Shown here piece after piece: positions 1 through 5,847 of a stretch of DNA of 15,129 nucleotides. Source of the DNA: SKVL01 sp051745565 (GTDB taxonomy: Bacteria > Patescibacteriota > Minisyncoccia > Phycocordibacterales > CSBR16-193). The stretch is taken from NCBI GenBank assembly GCA_051745565.1, contig JBNJEF010000015.1, positions 1 to 15,129 on the forward strand, in the 5' to 3' direction. A program made the translations under genes and the position numbers. The notes below the pieces were generated by a model. That model was given only the letters and a program-made list of their open reading frames with translations. It did no database searches and had not been told where the DNA came from. Position 1 is the first letter of the stretch. Each line of letters starts with the position of its first letter.

Positions 1-69
1 ATTAATTTATGGTTAATTTTAAATAAAGATACTGTACTTTTAAATACCAAAAAAAGAGGAGGTGGGAAA

Positions 70-453
70 ATGAACAACCAAAAGATCCTCATTAGTTTGA
101 TAATGGAGTTGAGTCATCTTTTCCAGGCGTTAGCAAAATCTGAACCCGTTATAGAATTTCTTGAGAAGCTCCGTTACGAGGATGGCTTGGAACCTGCCAG
201 AAAGACTTCTGTTCAAGTTTTCTCAGAAAATAAGAGAGAACGCCAACTTGAGTTAATGGAAAGTGTTAAACTGGAAGTTGCACAAAGGCTTGGTCTTGAA
301 GAGGAAAAGAACGCAGATCCCAAGGAATTTATTATTTTCTTAAAAGTTAATTTCAGATGTCAGAATTGCGAAGTTGTTAGGCTTCGTGATTGGTTGGTAC
401 CTTTTTGTGAGATAACCCCTGAAATGATCGAGGGGGCCGAAAATTTTTGGTGA
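70..453 (+). CDS. Hypothetical protein, 127 aa, Shine-Dalgarno driven
   Basis: I do not recognise this protein. It is soluble, with no signal peptide or membrane segment. The N-terminal 40 residues look helical and moderately hydrophobic (repeated Leu/Ile). The middle is charged (ENKRERQLELMES, then a Glu-rich stretch), and the C-terminal third holds CQNC (Cys97, Cys100) plus Cys113, which could form a small metal site, although a fourth ligand is not obvious. The start is fixed by a very strong ribosome binding site, AGAGGAGGTG at 55-64, six bases before the ATG. This is unlike the conserved genes in the window, most of which lack such a site. It stands alone: a hairpin terminator follows within 15 bases of the stop. 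The coding call is firm from the RBS and terminator; the function is unknown. Confidence 0.75.
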   Translation: MNNQKILISLIMELSHLFQALAKSEPVIEFLEKLRYEDGLEPARKTSVQVFSENKRERQLELMESVKLEVAQRLGLEEEKNADPKEFIIFLKVNFRCQNCEVVRLRDWLVPFCEITPEMIEGAENFW

Positions 454-465
454 ATTTTTATAGCA

Positions 466-503
466 AAAATAAGGGAAGCCCAAGCTCCCCTTATTTTAAT
501 GTT
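466..503 (+). terminator. Hairpin terminator after the 127-aa gene
   Basis: Perfect 10-bp arms, AAAATAAGGG at 466-475 and CCCTTATTTT at 488-497, surround a 12-base loop. The T-rich end of the second arm serves as the U-tract. It lies just after the stop codon at 453. Confidence 0.7.
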
Positions 504-647
504 TCTAAAGATGGTTTTTCAAAGAAGATCATTGTGTTTTTAAAGGAGAAATGTATACTAAGATCAAAATTCATTTTGTACTTTGGTGATCACTTGAAAG
601 TCTCGGGAGGGGGTTCTTTTAAATAATAAAAATAAGGAGGTACCGTT

Positions 648-1097
648 ATGAATTCCGGTTTTTTCTATCCCAAAAAAGGCGAGGTGTGGAGTTTAAAGAG
701 AGGCTTGGTTGATCTTCCCGAGAATCTCTACATTTTAGTGGTAGAAGTGCACGACAGCACGCCTTCTGTAAGAGGTGTGAAAATATTCACAGATCGCGAG
801 TATAAAGGTCCTGATGACTACGATCTTGGGGAACTTGGTGTTGCTGAGACCTGGAACTGCTTTCCGGTTGCCATTGAGGACATGGGTGACCGCTGTGGCG
901 TGGTCAATGATCCGGATGTGTTTGAAGATATTTGGTATAGATCCAGAGTGCCGAGTTTTAATCTTATAAAAAGTATACCCGTCTTTGAGTTTCGTAAGAA
1001 AGAGATAGATATTACTTCTGAAATAGCACTAATAGCTTTAGAGAAGGTCCTTCCGCTGGAACCCGAAGGTGATTCTTTTGTAGAAATCAGAGAATAA
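648..1097 (+). CDS. Hypothetical protein, 149 aa, Shine-Dalgarno driven
   Basis: No family is recognised. The protein is acidic and soluble without a signal peptide. It starts with a short beta-rich section (FYPKKGEVWSL, then NLYILVVEVHD) that loosely recalls small SH3-like or MazF-like barrels (the 'GEVW' start), but nothing else supports a toxin assignment. It has two cysteines, at WNCF and DRCG. The start is set by AAGGAGG at 634-640, seven bases before the ATG. A strong terminator hairpin follows about 50 bases after the stop, so it is probably a single-gene transcript. Together with the 70-453 gene it forms a pair of SD-led, unrecognised genes at the left edge. Confidence 0.75.
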   Translation: MNSGFFYPKKGEVWSLKRGLVDLPENLYILVVEVHDSTPSVRGVKIFTDREYKGPDDYDLGELGVAETWNCFPVAIEDMGDRCGVVNDPDVFEDIWYRSRVPSFNLIKSIPVFEFRKKEIDITSEIALIALEKVLPLEPEGDSFVEIRE

Positions 1098-1145
1098 GTT
1101 ATAACTACGGAGGCGGTTTAAGTGTCATGCTGAATAGGTCTTTGT

Positions 1146-1189
1146 GGACAGGTCTTAAGATAAAAATTAAGATCTGTCCTTTTCTTTTT
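1146..1189 (+). terminator. Strong hairpin terminator after the 149-aa gene
   Basis: 13-bp arms, GGACAGGTCTTAA at 1146-1158 and TTAAGATCTGTCC at 1167-1179, pair with one G-T wobble around an 8-base loop. The run TTTTCTTTTT follows directly. Confidence 0.88.
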
Positions 1190-1254
1190 GTATGATCTCT
1201 ATTTGCAAAATGAAAATATAGCTTAATATGTTAGTATTTAATAATATGAAAAAA

Positions 1255-2331
1255 ATGGAAAACAAAAAACTTCTTGATACTTTTAACGATCTTGTAAAGA
1301 TGGATTCGGTTTCCGGAGAGGAAAATGAGGTTAAAGAAAGACTAAAGACTTATTTAAAAGAGATCGGAATGGAGGTTAAGGAAGATAATTATGGAAATCT
1401 TATAGGCAAAAAAGAAGGCGAGGGCGACCCAGTAGTACTTTCTGCTCACATGGACACAGTTGAACCCGGAAGAGGAATAGATCTGGAAATTAAAGGTGAT
1501 GTAATAAAAAGCAAGGGCGAGACCATTTTAGCCGCGGATGATAAAGCCGGCATAACAGAGATAATAGAAGCGATCAGATTTTTAAAAGAAAATAATTTAA
1601 ACCACAGGCCTATAGAGGTTCTTTTTACTAAAGAAGAAGAGGTTGGTCTGAAAGGAGCTTTTAATGTAGACCCTTCCGACCTTGAGGCGAGGGAAGTACT
1701 CATTTTTGACGGGCAAGGGAAGCCTCTGACCATATGTCAAGCGGCTCCATATATAATTTCAATTGATATAGAGGTAAAAGGTAAATTGGCTCACGCCGGT
1801 GCTGCGCCTGAGAAGGGTGTTAACGCCATATTTGTGGCCTCAAGAGCAATATCTAAAGTAAAGTGGGGAAGGATAGATAAAGAGACTACAACCAATGTCG
1901 GGATGATACAGGGGGGCACGGCAAGAAATAGTGTTCCGGAAACAGTTTCAATAAAAGCCGAAGCTAGAAGCCACAACAAAGAAAAAATGAAAAAAAGAAT
2001 AGAGATGATAAAGAGAGCTTTTAATGATTCGGCTAAAAGCGCCGGAGCCCGAGTTAAGTATGAAATGAAAGAAGCTTGCAGTGGTTATAAGCTGAATGAA
2101 AAAGATCCTTTTCTTAAAGGGGTAGTGGATACGGCTAAAAAGATGGGAGTAAAGCCGGAGCTTGTAACCTCAGGAGGCGCCAGCGACGCTAACGCCTTAG
2201 CCGGTAAAGGCTTTAAGGTTCTAGATATCAGCTACGGGGGAGAGGGTGCCCATACGACCAAGGAGAAACTCAGGATAAGCTGGATGAGAAAAACTACTGA
2301 ATTCTTGGTGGAGTATCTAAGGGTTGATTAG
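1255..2331 (+). CDS. M20-family metallopeptidase (peptidase T-like), complete
   Basis: Predicted cytoplasmic zinc aminopeptidase of the M20/M25/M40 clan, probably acting on di- or tripeptides. Numbering from the upstream ATG at 1228, all expected landmarks are present: HMDTV (His74, catalytic Asp76), ADDKAG (bridging Asp104), KEEEVGLKGA (catalytic Glu137, ligand Glu138), IFDG (Asp161), the dimerisation-domain signature GGTARNSVPE (229-238) and the last metal ligand in GAHTTKE (His342). Length is normal for the family. Three in-frame ATGs compete (1228, 1246, 1255). I prefer 1255 because TAATAT at 1242-1247 sits 7 bases before it, fitting a leaderless transcript, and family members usually begin close to this point; 1246 is nearly as good. 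The gene is monocistronic, with a terminator 17 bases after the stop. Substrate specificity cannot be read from sequence. A paralogue lies at 5848-6915. Confidence 0.93.
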   Translation: MENKKLLDTFNDLVKMDSVSGEENEVKERLKTYLKEIGMEVKEDNYGNLIGKKEGEGDPVVLSAHMDTVEPGRGIDLEIKGDVIKSKGETILAADDKAGITEIIEAIRFLKENNLNHRPIEVLFTKEEEVGLKGAFNVDPSDLEAREVLIFDGQGKPLTICQAAPYIISIDIEVKGKLAHAGAAPEKGVNAIFVASRAISKVKWGRIDKETTTNVGMIQGGTARNSVPETVSIKAEARSHNKEKMKKRIEMIKRAFNDSAKSAGARVKYEMKEACSGYKLNEKDPFLKGVVDTAKKMGVKPELVTSGGASDANALAGKGFKVLDISYGGEGAHTTKEKLRISWMRKTTEFLVEYLRVD

Positions 2332-2347
2332 TTTTCACTATAAAAAG

Positions 2348-2389
2348 CGCCCTTGTATATTTTTAAGATACACAAGGGCGTGTTTTTTT
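2348..2389. terminator. Bidirectional terminator between M20 gene and microprotein operon
   Basis: Arms CGCCCTTGT (2348-2356) and ACAAGGGCG (2372-2380), extended by imperfect pairing, are followed by TGTTTTTTT on the plus strand. On the minus strand the hairpin is followed by CTTTTTATAG. It therefore serves the M20 gene and the convergent minus-strand microprotein gene, whose stop codon overlaps it. Confidence 0.85.
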
Positions 2390-2501
2390 ATTCTTCCTTT
2401 TCCTCCTCCTTCTCTTCTTTTTTTTCGTAAGAAGCCCTCATGCGCGCTTTCTTAAGGTGCGGGTCGTCCAGTGCGTACAGTTGCTCCTCTTTTACCGCCA
2501 T
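2388..2501 (-). CDS. Microprotein, 37 aa, highly charged
   Basis: Small ORF starting MAVKEEQLYALDDPHLKKAR, with a tail almost entirely of Lys and Glu (after ASYEKKEEKEEEKEE); strongly charged and probably a single helix. The ATG at 2501 is preceded by AGGAG with suitable spacing. It begins nine bases after the stop of the 35-aa microprotein, so the two look like an operon using the promoter at 2648-2676. Its end abuts the bidirectional terminator. No homology is recognised. Coding status is inferred from RBS, operon position and terminator. Unlike its upstream partner it has no second copy in this window, so there is no substitution evidence. Confidence 0.6.
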   Translation of the reverse strand: MAVKEEQLYALDDPHLKKARMRASYEKKEEKEEEKEE

Positions 2502-2510
2502 AAGAAACTC

Positions 2511-2618
2511 CTATATTTTTTCTTCAGGTGGGATGTTTGGGTCGTCGTAGGGGCCACAGTCGGGGTCCTCAACCGGAGGACCGTCATTCATTCGGACTAA
2601 GGAAAAGAATTTTTTCAT
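2511..2618 (-). CDS. Microprotein, 35 aa (copy A), duplicated in the window
   Basis: Begins MKKFFSLVRMNDGPP, continues VEDPDCGPYDD and ends NIPPEEKI. It has a short basic/hydrophobic start and an acidic, proline-rich tail with one cysteine. It has a complete expression signal set: TTGACA-N17-TATTCT promoter (2648-2676) and AAAGGAGGT (2625-2633) six bases before the ATG. A second copy lies at 5607-5699. Over the 25 shared codons the copies differ at five positions, all third-position and synonymous, which is what selection on the encoded peptide predicts. The function is unknown. It is divergent from an M20-peptidase gene in both copies, so a link to that gene is possible but unproven. Confidence 0.75.
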   Translation of the reverse strand: MKKFFSLVRMNDGPPVEDPDCGPYDDPNIPPEEKI

Positions 2619-2647
2619 AAAGAACCTCCTTTGATTTTTCTACCTTG

Positions 2648-2676
2648 AGAATACGTATTAATTCTTAATTTGTCAA
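2648..2676 (-). promoter_or_regulatory. Promoter of the microprotein operon (copy A)
   Basis: On the minus strand TTGACA (2671-2676) is separated by exactly 17 bp from TATTCT (2648-2653), a near-consensus sigma-70 promoter. An AATACGTATT palindrome overlaps the -10 region. Hexamers and spacing recur in copy B (5729-5757, CTGACA). Confidence 0.75.
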
Positions 2677-2727
2677 ACAGTGTTCCTTGAATTCTATCAG
2701 AAGTACAATATCCATATGAGTACTTTA

Positions 2728-2755
2728 TTTACTTTAATCCCAGATAGATTAGAAT
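2728..2755 (+). promoter_or_regulatory. Promoter of the truncated M20 gene (copy A)
   Basis: TTTACT (2728-2733), 16 bp, then TAGAAT (2750-2755). Both hexamers and the spacing are preserved in copy B (5809-5836) although the spacer sequence between them has diverged, which suggests selection on the promoter elements. Confidence 0.6.
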
Positions 2756-2767
2756 GAATAGTAATAC

Positions 2768-3037
2768 ATGAAAGATAAGCTGGAAAAAACTTTCTTGGAG
2801 TTAGTGGAGATAAGCGAGGTTTATCCGAAAGAAAAGGAGATCGTAAAGTATTTGGAATCTTTTTTAACCGGTTTGAGTTTGGGATACTCATATTGGTTAG
2901 CTCATGCCAATCTGTTCCGGAGACCAAAACAGATATTGTTTCTTCTCTATATGCTTTTACAGTTGACTGTTAGTTCCAGGTTGTATTTATTTTGTTCAAA
3001 TGAGACGAGAGCATGGCGTGCTTTCTTGGCCGCTTAG
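2768..3037 (+). pseudogene. Truncated M20 peptidase (N-terminal fragment)
   Basis: The first 40 codons (MKDKLEKTFLELVEISEVYP onward to LGY) closely match the intact M20 peptidase at 5848-6915. After about 2886 the similarity stops abruptly and the frame runs through unrelated DNA, which on the other strand is an IS30-type remnant, to a stop at 3037. No metal-binding motif is retained, so the product cannot be a peptidase. Its promoter and start context survive, so a roughly 89-residue chimeric peptide could still be made. Unlike the microprotein, the 40 matched codons contain several amino-acid replacements, such as K/R, T/S, G/S and G/E, as expected for relaxed constraint. Confidence 0.85.
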
Positions 3038-3234
3038 TTGGCGAGGTAGTTACCGTTTTGATAACTGATCATCTTCCATATCTCACGATAGATAGTTACT
3101 GTATGTCTGTTTAACTCTTGGGCGACTCGTCCTTTTTTGTTAACCTCTGCCAGATGAATTGCTACTACGTTATGTTCGTGATCCGTGATCCTTTTATATT
3201 GTTTTTGTATATACATCTGATATCTTACTGGCAA
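2950..3234 (-). pseudogene. IS30-family transposase N-terminal remnant with in-frame stop
   Basis: The minus-strand reading frame starts MPVRYQMYIQKQYKRITDHE, then has a helix-turn-helix-like stretch (VAQELNRHTVTIYREI) and GNYLAN, then a TAA at 3034-3036. The same frame continues beyond the stop as AAKKARHALVSFEQNK and runs 28 codons to a TAG at 2947-2949. The order KRITDHE.., HTH with NRHxxTIxREI, then YLA...AxKKAR is the usual start of IS30-type transposases. The whole DDE catalytic domain is missing. Family membership is from motif recognition, not a search. Ends of the original element are not identifiable. It adjoins the truncated M20 gene and lies between the two direct repeats. Confidence 0.65.
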
Positions 3235-3403
3235 CGGATGTTGTGCTAGAAATTAGAGTCTAAAAAATTAAAATAAAAAACCTGTTTTTGTTTTTCGAAT
3301 TTTAAAAAGTTTAAACAGTATTTAATATTAACCATTAATAAATACTTGTGGTAAAGAACCCGGATAATAAGTATTTGTATTTTAAAACAAGTAATTATTA
3401 TAA

Positions 3404-3435
3404 ATAATATGCACCCTAAAAAGGGTGCATATTAT
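3404..3435 (-). terminator. Terminator of the S8 protease gene
   Basis: Perfect 14-bp arms (ATAATATGCACCCT at 3404-3417, complement at 3422-3435) with a 4-base loop lie 25 bases beyond the S8 stop codon. On the minus strand the downstream sequence is AT-rich (TTATTTATAATAATT) rather than a clean T-run. The 226 bases between the IS30 remnant and the S8 stop hold only this hairpin and AT-rich DNA. Confidence 0.75.
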
Positions 3436-3460
3436 CTGTCTAGTTGAGAAAATGAAAGAA

Positions 3461-5440
3461 TTATTTTCTACAACTTGGCCATGGTTCACACCATTTTCCT
3501 GTTTTCTCATCGTCTGAAGTGTCGTCTTCACTATCATCACTACTTTTACCGACAATTGTAATAGTGATCTCATCTTCTGCGGTGTTTCCATTCTCATCAC
3601 TGGCAATGGCATTTATCTTGTACGACTTGCCGGCAACCAATTTGTTGGCGTTGAGGGTAAACGAGCATGAATCTTGGCCTGTACAAGTTTCACTAATGAT
3701 GCCATCAAAAAGGATATCTATTTGAGATATTTTAGTGTTGTCCTGAGCTGATGCGGTTATGGCAAACCCACCTGTTTGAGGAATATTGGCGCCATCTTCA
3801 GGTTCGGTTATTTGTATCGTCGGAGAGGTGCTGTCTGCTACGTTCTCCACGGTAACTGTAATGTTATTCGACCACTCAGAGTTACCGTTTGTGTCGAATA
3901 CACGTGCTTGTAAAACGTATTCGCCATTTTCTTCAAGAGATGTGTCCCAATAGAATGAGAATGGATCGCTAGAGTCGGTTCCTATAAGGGACTCGTTTAT
4001 ATACATTTCCACCTTTTCTACCGAGAGAGTTTCATCGGAAGTGGCGTTGGTACTGATGGTTACTGCGCCGCTTACTGTTGCGCCATCGCTTGGGTGTGTT
4101 ATGGTCACGGAAGGTTTGTCGATTACCACTTCTTCTTCATCATCTACAGGAGTGTCTGATGTTTCCATTGCTTTTGCTACAGCACTTGCTGCATCAATAC
4201 GTCCCCAGCCGTAGTATTTATCCCACCCTGCTTCTCCAAGATCTACCGCTGTTTCTTTTATAATATCCTCTACTTGAATATTGGTTAGGTCAGGATTGGC
4301 ACCCCATACAAGAGCAGCAAGACCGGCAGCAACAGGAGAAGATGCAGATGTTCCAGAAAACTGTTTGGTTCCTCCACCAATACTTGTTGTAAGAATACTA
4401 ACTCCAGGTGCTGAAATGTCCACATAATCACCGTAGGATGACCAACTGGGGCGTGTATCGGAACTACCCGTTGCGGATACACAGATGAGTGAGTCAGTTA
4501 GGCTAAACCCCGGATCGTCACCTGAGTTTCCAGCAGACACAAAGGCGAGACCGCCTTTGCTTTTTAGATAGTCTCCGGCATTATTTATAGAATAAGAACC
4601 GCAAGCGAGGTAACTTAAATTAGCTACGCGTGCCCCGTTATCAGCCGCATATACAAGAGCATCACTAGCATCTGCCCATGTTGCATAACTGTCAGAGCTT
4701 TCACTTATACGTACTGTCATGATATTGGCGTCATATGCAACACCTACTACTTGGTTACTATTGTTTCCGACTGCTGATGCACTACCGGCAACACTCGTGC
4801 CATGACCATGAATATCTTCGAAGTCGTTACTATTGGAAACAACGTTGTATCCACCAACAAGGTTTGAGGCCAAGTCCGGGTGATTTGTGTCAGAACCTGA
4901 ATCTAGTATGGCGATGGTTATACCGGTGCTTGAAGCCATGGACCAGGCGTTTTCGCTACCTATTTTTTGATGATGCCACATATCCGGAAGAAGGGGGTCA
5001 TTGGTGGCGTAGGTTGCCTCAAGGGCATGATTTAGTTCGGTAAATTCTATACGTGGATTTTTTCCGAGCGCCTCTTTTACTTGTCGTTCTGCTTTTTCAG
5101 GTACAGAGATAACGTGTACCTCGATCTTCGGAATTGTTCTCTTGATGTTTACACCAGCTTGGCTAAGGACACGGTCTTGTACGTGATCTGGAACACCTGG
5201 TTTGAATTTAACTAAGATCTCGCCGGGTGCATAAGAGTCTGGCATTAGTGGACGCTCATCATTTAAAGAAACATCATTTTTAAGTGAAGATGGCAGTTCC
5301 TTGACCGCTGATGCTGTTTGACTCAAATTACTATATATCAATGAAAGCATTCTTTGGTGAGTTCTTATACCGGTTACATTGACGATGAGTACAAGACCAA
5401 CCACCAAAAGAATCGCAAATGCTGTAGAATTTTGGTTCAT
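3461..5440 (-). CDS. Secreted S8 (subtilisin-like) serine protease with two Ig-like domains
   Basis: Predicted exported or surface-anchored endopeptidase of 659 aa. A single N-terminal hydrophobic segment (residues 6-23) is the export signal or anchor. A propeptide-like region follows (about 70-140, with APGEILVKFKPG). The catalytic domain (about 146-425) has AILDSG (Asp180), HGHGTSVAG (His213), SAGNSG (oxyanion Asn305) and SGTSASSPVAAG (Ser365), all intact, so it should be active. After an acidic linker come two Ig-like (Big_7-type) domains (about 443-531 and 539-630), then an Asp/Glu-rich tail ending WCEPWPSCRK. The frame is open to 5548, but the ATG at 5440 precedes the signal directly and the extra 36 residues are AT-rich translated intergenic DNA. 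A 41-bp palindrome sits just upstream. The gene lies between two direct repeats and so looks like an acquired block. Likely role: degrading external protein for peptide uptake, or acting on neighbouring cells (inference). Confidence 0.95.
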   Translation of the reverse strand: MNQNSTAFAILLVVGLVLIVNVTGIRTHQRMLSLIYSNLSQTASAVKELPSSLKNDVSLNDERPLMPDSYAPGEILVKFKPGVPDHVQDRVLSQAGVNIKRTIPKIEVHVISVPEKAERQVKEALGKNPRIEFTELNHALEATYATNDPLLPDMWHHQKIGSENAWSMASSTGITIAILDSGSDTNHPDLASNLVGGYNVVSNSNDFEDIHGHGTSVAGSASAVGNNSNQVVGVAYDANIMTVRISESSDSYATWADASDALVYAADNGARVANLSYLACGSYSINNAGDYLKSKGGLAFVSAGNSGDDPGFSLTDSLICVSATGSSDTRPSWSSYGDYVDISAPGVSILTTSIGGGTKQFSGTSASSPVAAGLAALVWGANPDLTNIQVEDIIKETAVDLGEAGWDKYYGWGRIDAASAVAKAMETSDTPVDDEEEVVIDKPSVTITHPSDGATVSGAVTISTNATSDETLSVEKVEMYINESLIGTDSSDPFSFYWDTSLEENGEYVLQARVFDTNGNSEWSNNITVTVENVADSTSPTIQITEPEDGANIPQTGGFAITASAQDNTKISQIDILFDGIISETCTGQDSCSFTLNANKLVAGKSYKINAIASDENGNTAEDEITITIVGKSSDDSEDDTSDDEKTGKWCEPWPSCRK

Positions 5441-5449
5441 GATTTGTAT

Positions 5450-5490
5450 ATACTTTATATAATTTATAATATATAAATTATATAAAGTAT
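5450..5490. repeat. 41-bp perfect palindrome upstream of the S8 protease
   Basis: 19-bp arms (5450-5468 and 5472-5490) are exact reverse complements around a 3-base centre. All bases are A or T except one C/G pair at the outer ends. It begins ten bases upstream of the protease ATG at 5440, within the probable promoter (a TATATA lies 6 bases before the ATG on the minus strand; TTGCTT-N17-TATATA is an alternative). It could be an operator for a dimeric regulator, a 5' mRNA hairpin or a cruciform site. Confidence 0.85.
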
Positions 5491-5606
5491 TTAAGCAAAA
5501 ATCCAATAAGATATAAACACATTTGTAGAGGAAATTTAGGTAAGTCATAGAATTTAAGAAATATAAAAAGATTACTTAAATTCATATAAAATTGTAAGTA
5601 GGTTAT

Positions 5607-5699
5607 TTAGAAATGTTTAAGAACGTCATAAGGTCCACAGTCAGGGTCCTCAACCGGGGGACCGTCATTCATTCGGACTAAGGAAAAGAATTTTTTCAT
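5607..5699 (-). CDS. Microprotein, 30 aa (copy B), altered C-terminus
   Basis: The first 25 residues are identical to those of the 35-aa microprotein at 2511-2618. It then ends in five different residues, VLKHF, exactly where the direct repeat stops. RBS AAAGGAGA and promoter CTGACA-N17-TATTCT (5729-5757) are kept. All five nucleotide differences from copy A in the shared codons are synonymous. The companion 37-aa gene is absent here. It may still be expressed, or it may be a 3'-truncated remnant; the sequence cannot decide. Confidence 0.55.
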   Translation of the reverse strand: MKKFFSLVRMNDGPPVEDPDCGPYDVLKHF

Positions 5700-5728
5700 A
5701 AAGAATCTCCTTTGGTTTTTCTGGTATT

Positions 5729-5757
5729 AGAATACGTATTATTTCTTATTTTGTCAG
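5729..5757 (-). promoter_or_regulatory. Promoter of microprotein copy B
   Basis: On the minus strand, CTGACA (5752-5757), 17 bp, TATTCT (5729-5734). The same overlapping AATACGTATT palindrome as in copy A is present. Confidence 0.65.
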
Positions 5758-5808
5758 ACAGTATTTTTGAATTCTATCAGAATTAGAATCTCCATATGAG
5801 CACTTTAT

Positions 5809-5836
5809 TTTACTTTAAGATGAGATGGATTAGAAT
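5809..5836 (+). promoter_or_regulatory. Promoter of the second M20 peptidase
   Basis: TTTACT (5809-5814), 16 bp, TAGAAT (5831-5836). Expected transcription start is around 5843, leaving only about five bases before the ATG at 5848, so the message would be almost leaderless. No Shine-Dalgarno sequence is present. Confidence 0.6.
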
Positions 5837-5847
5837 AAATAATATAC

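Larger units (their letters stand above)
2544..2886. repeat. Direct repeat copy A (about 343 bp)
   Basis: The segment runs from codon 25 of the 35-aa microprotein, through the divergent promoter region, to about codon 40 of the truncated M20 gene. It matches 5625-5966 in the same orientation with scattered substitutions and almost no length change; the distance between the two divergent ATGs is identical in both copies. Everything between the copies (IS30 remnant and S8 protease) is unique. Confidence 0.93.

Noticed and set aside
551..589. 12-aa ORF (MYTKIKIHFVLW) behind AAAGGAG
   Set aside because: RBS spacing of two bases is too short and there is no conservation evidence; a leader peptide cannot be excluded.
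1127..1195. 22-aa ORF starting MLNRSLWTGLK after a GGAGG
   Set aside because: It overlaps the terminator hairpin almost entirely and the RBS spacing is too long.
3340..3376. AAATACTT/AAGTATTT inverted repeat in the AT-rich gap
   Set aside because: Arms of only eight AT-rich bases with a 21-base loop; easily due to chance.
5441..5548. Longer S8 protease start at 5548 adding 36 residues
   Set aside because: The extra residues (rich in Tyr, Leu, Asn, Ile) translate the AT palindrome and intergenic DNA; the ATG at 5440 directly precedes a normal signal segment.
5550..5583. GAATTTAAG/CTTAAATTC hairpin after microprotein copy B
   Set aside because: AT-rich 9-bp arms and no following T-run on the minus strand; too weak to call a terminator.
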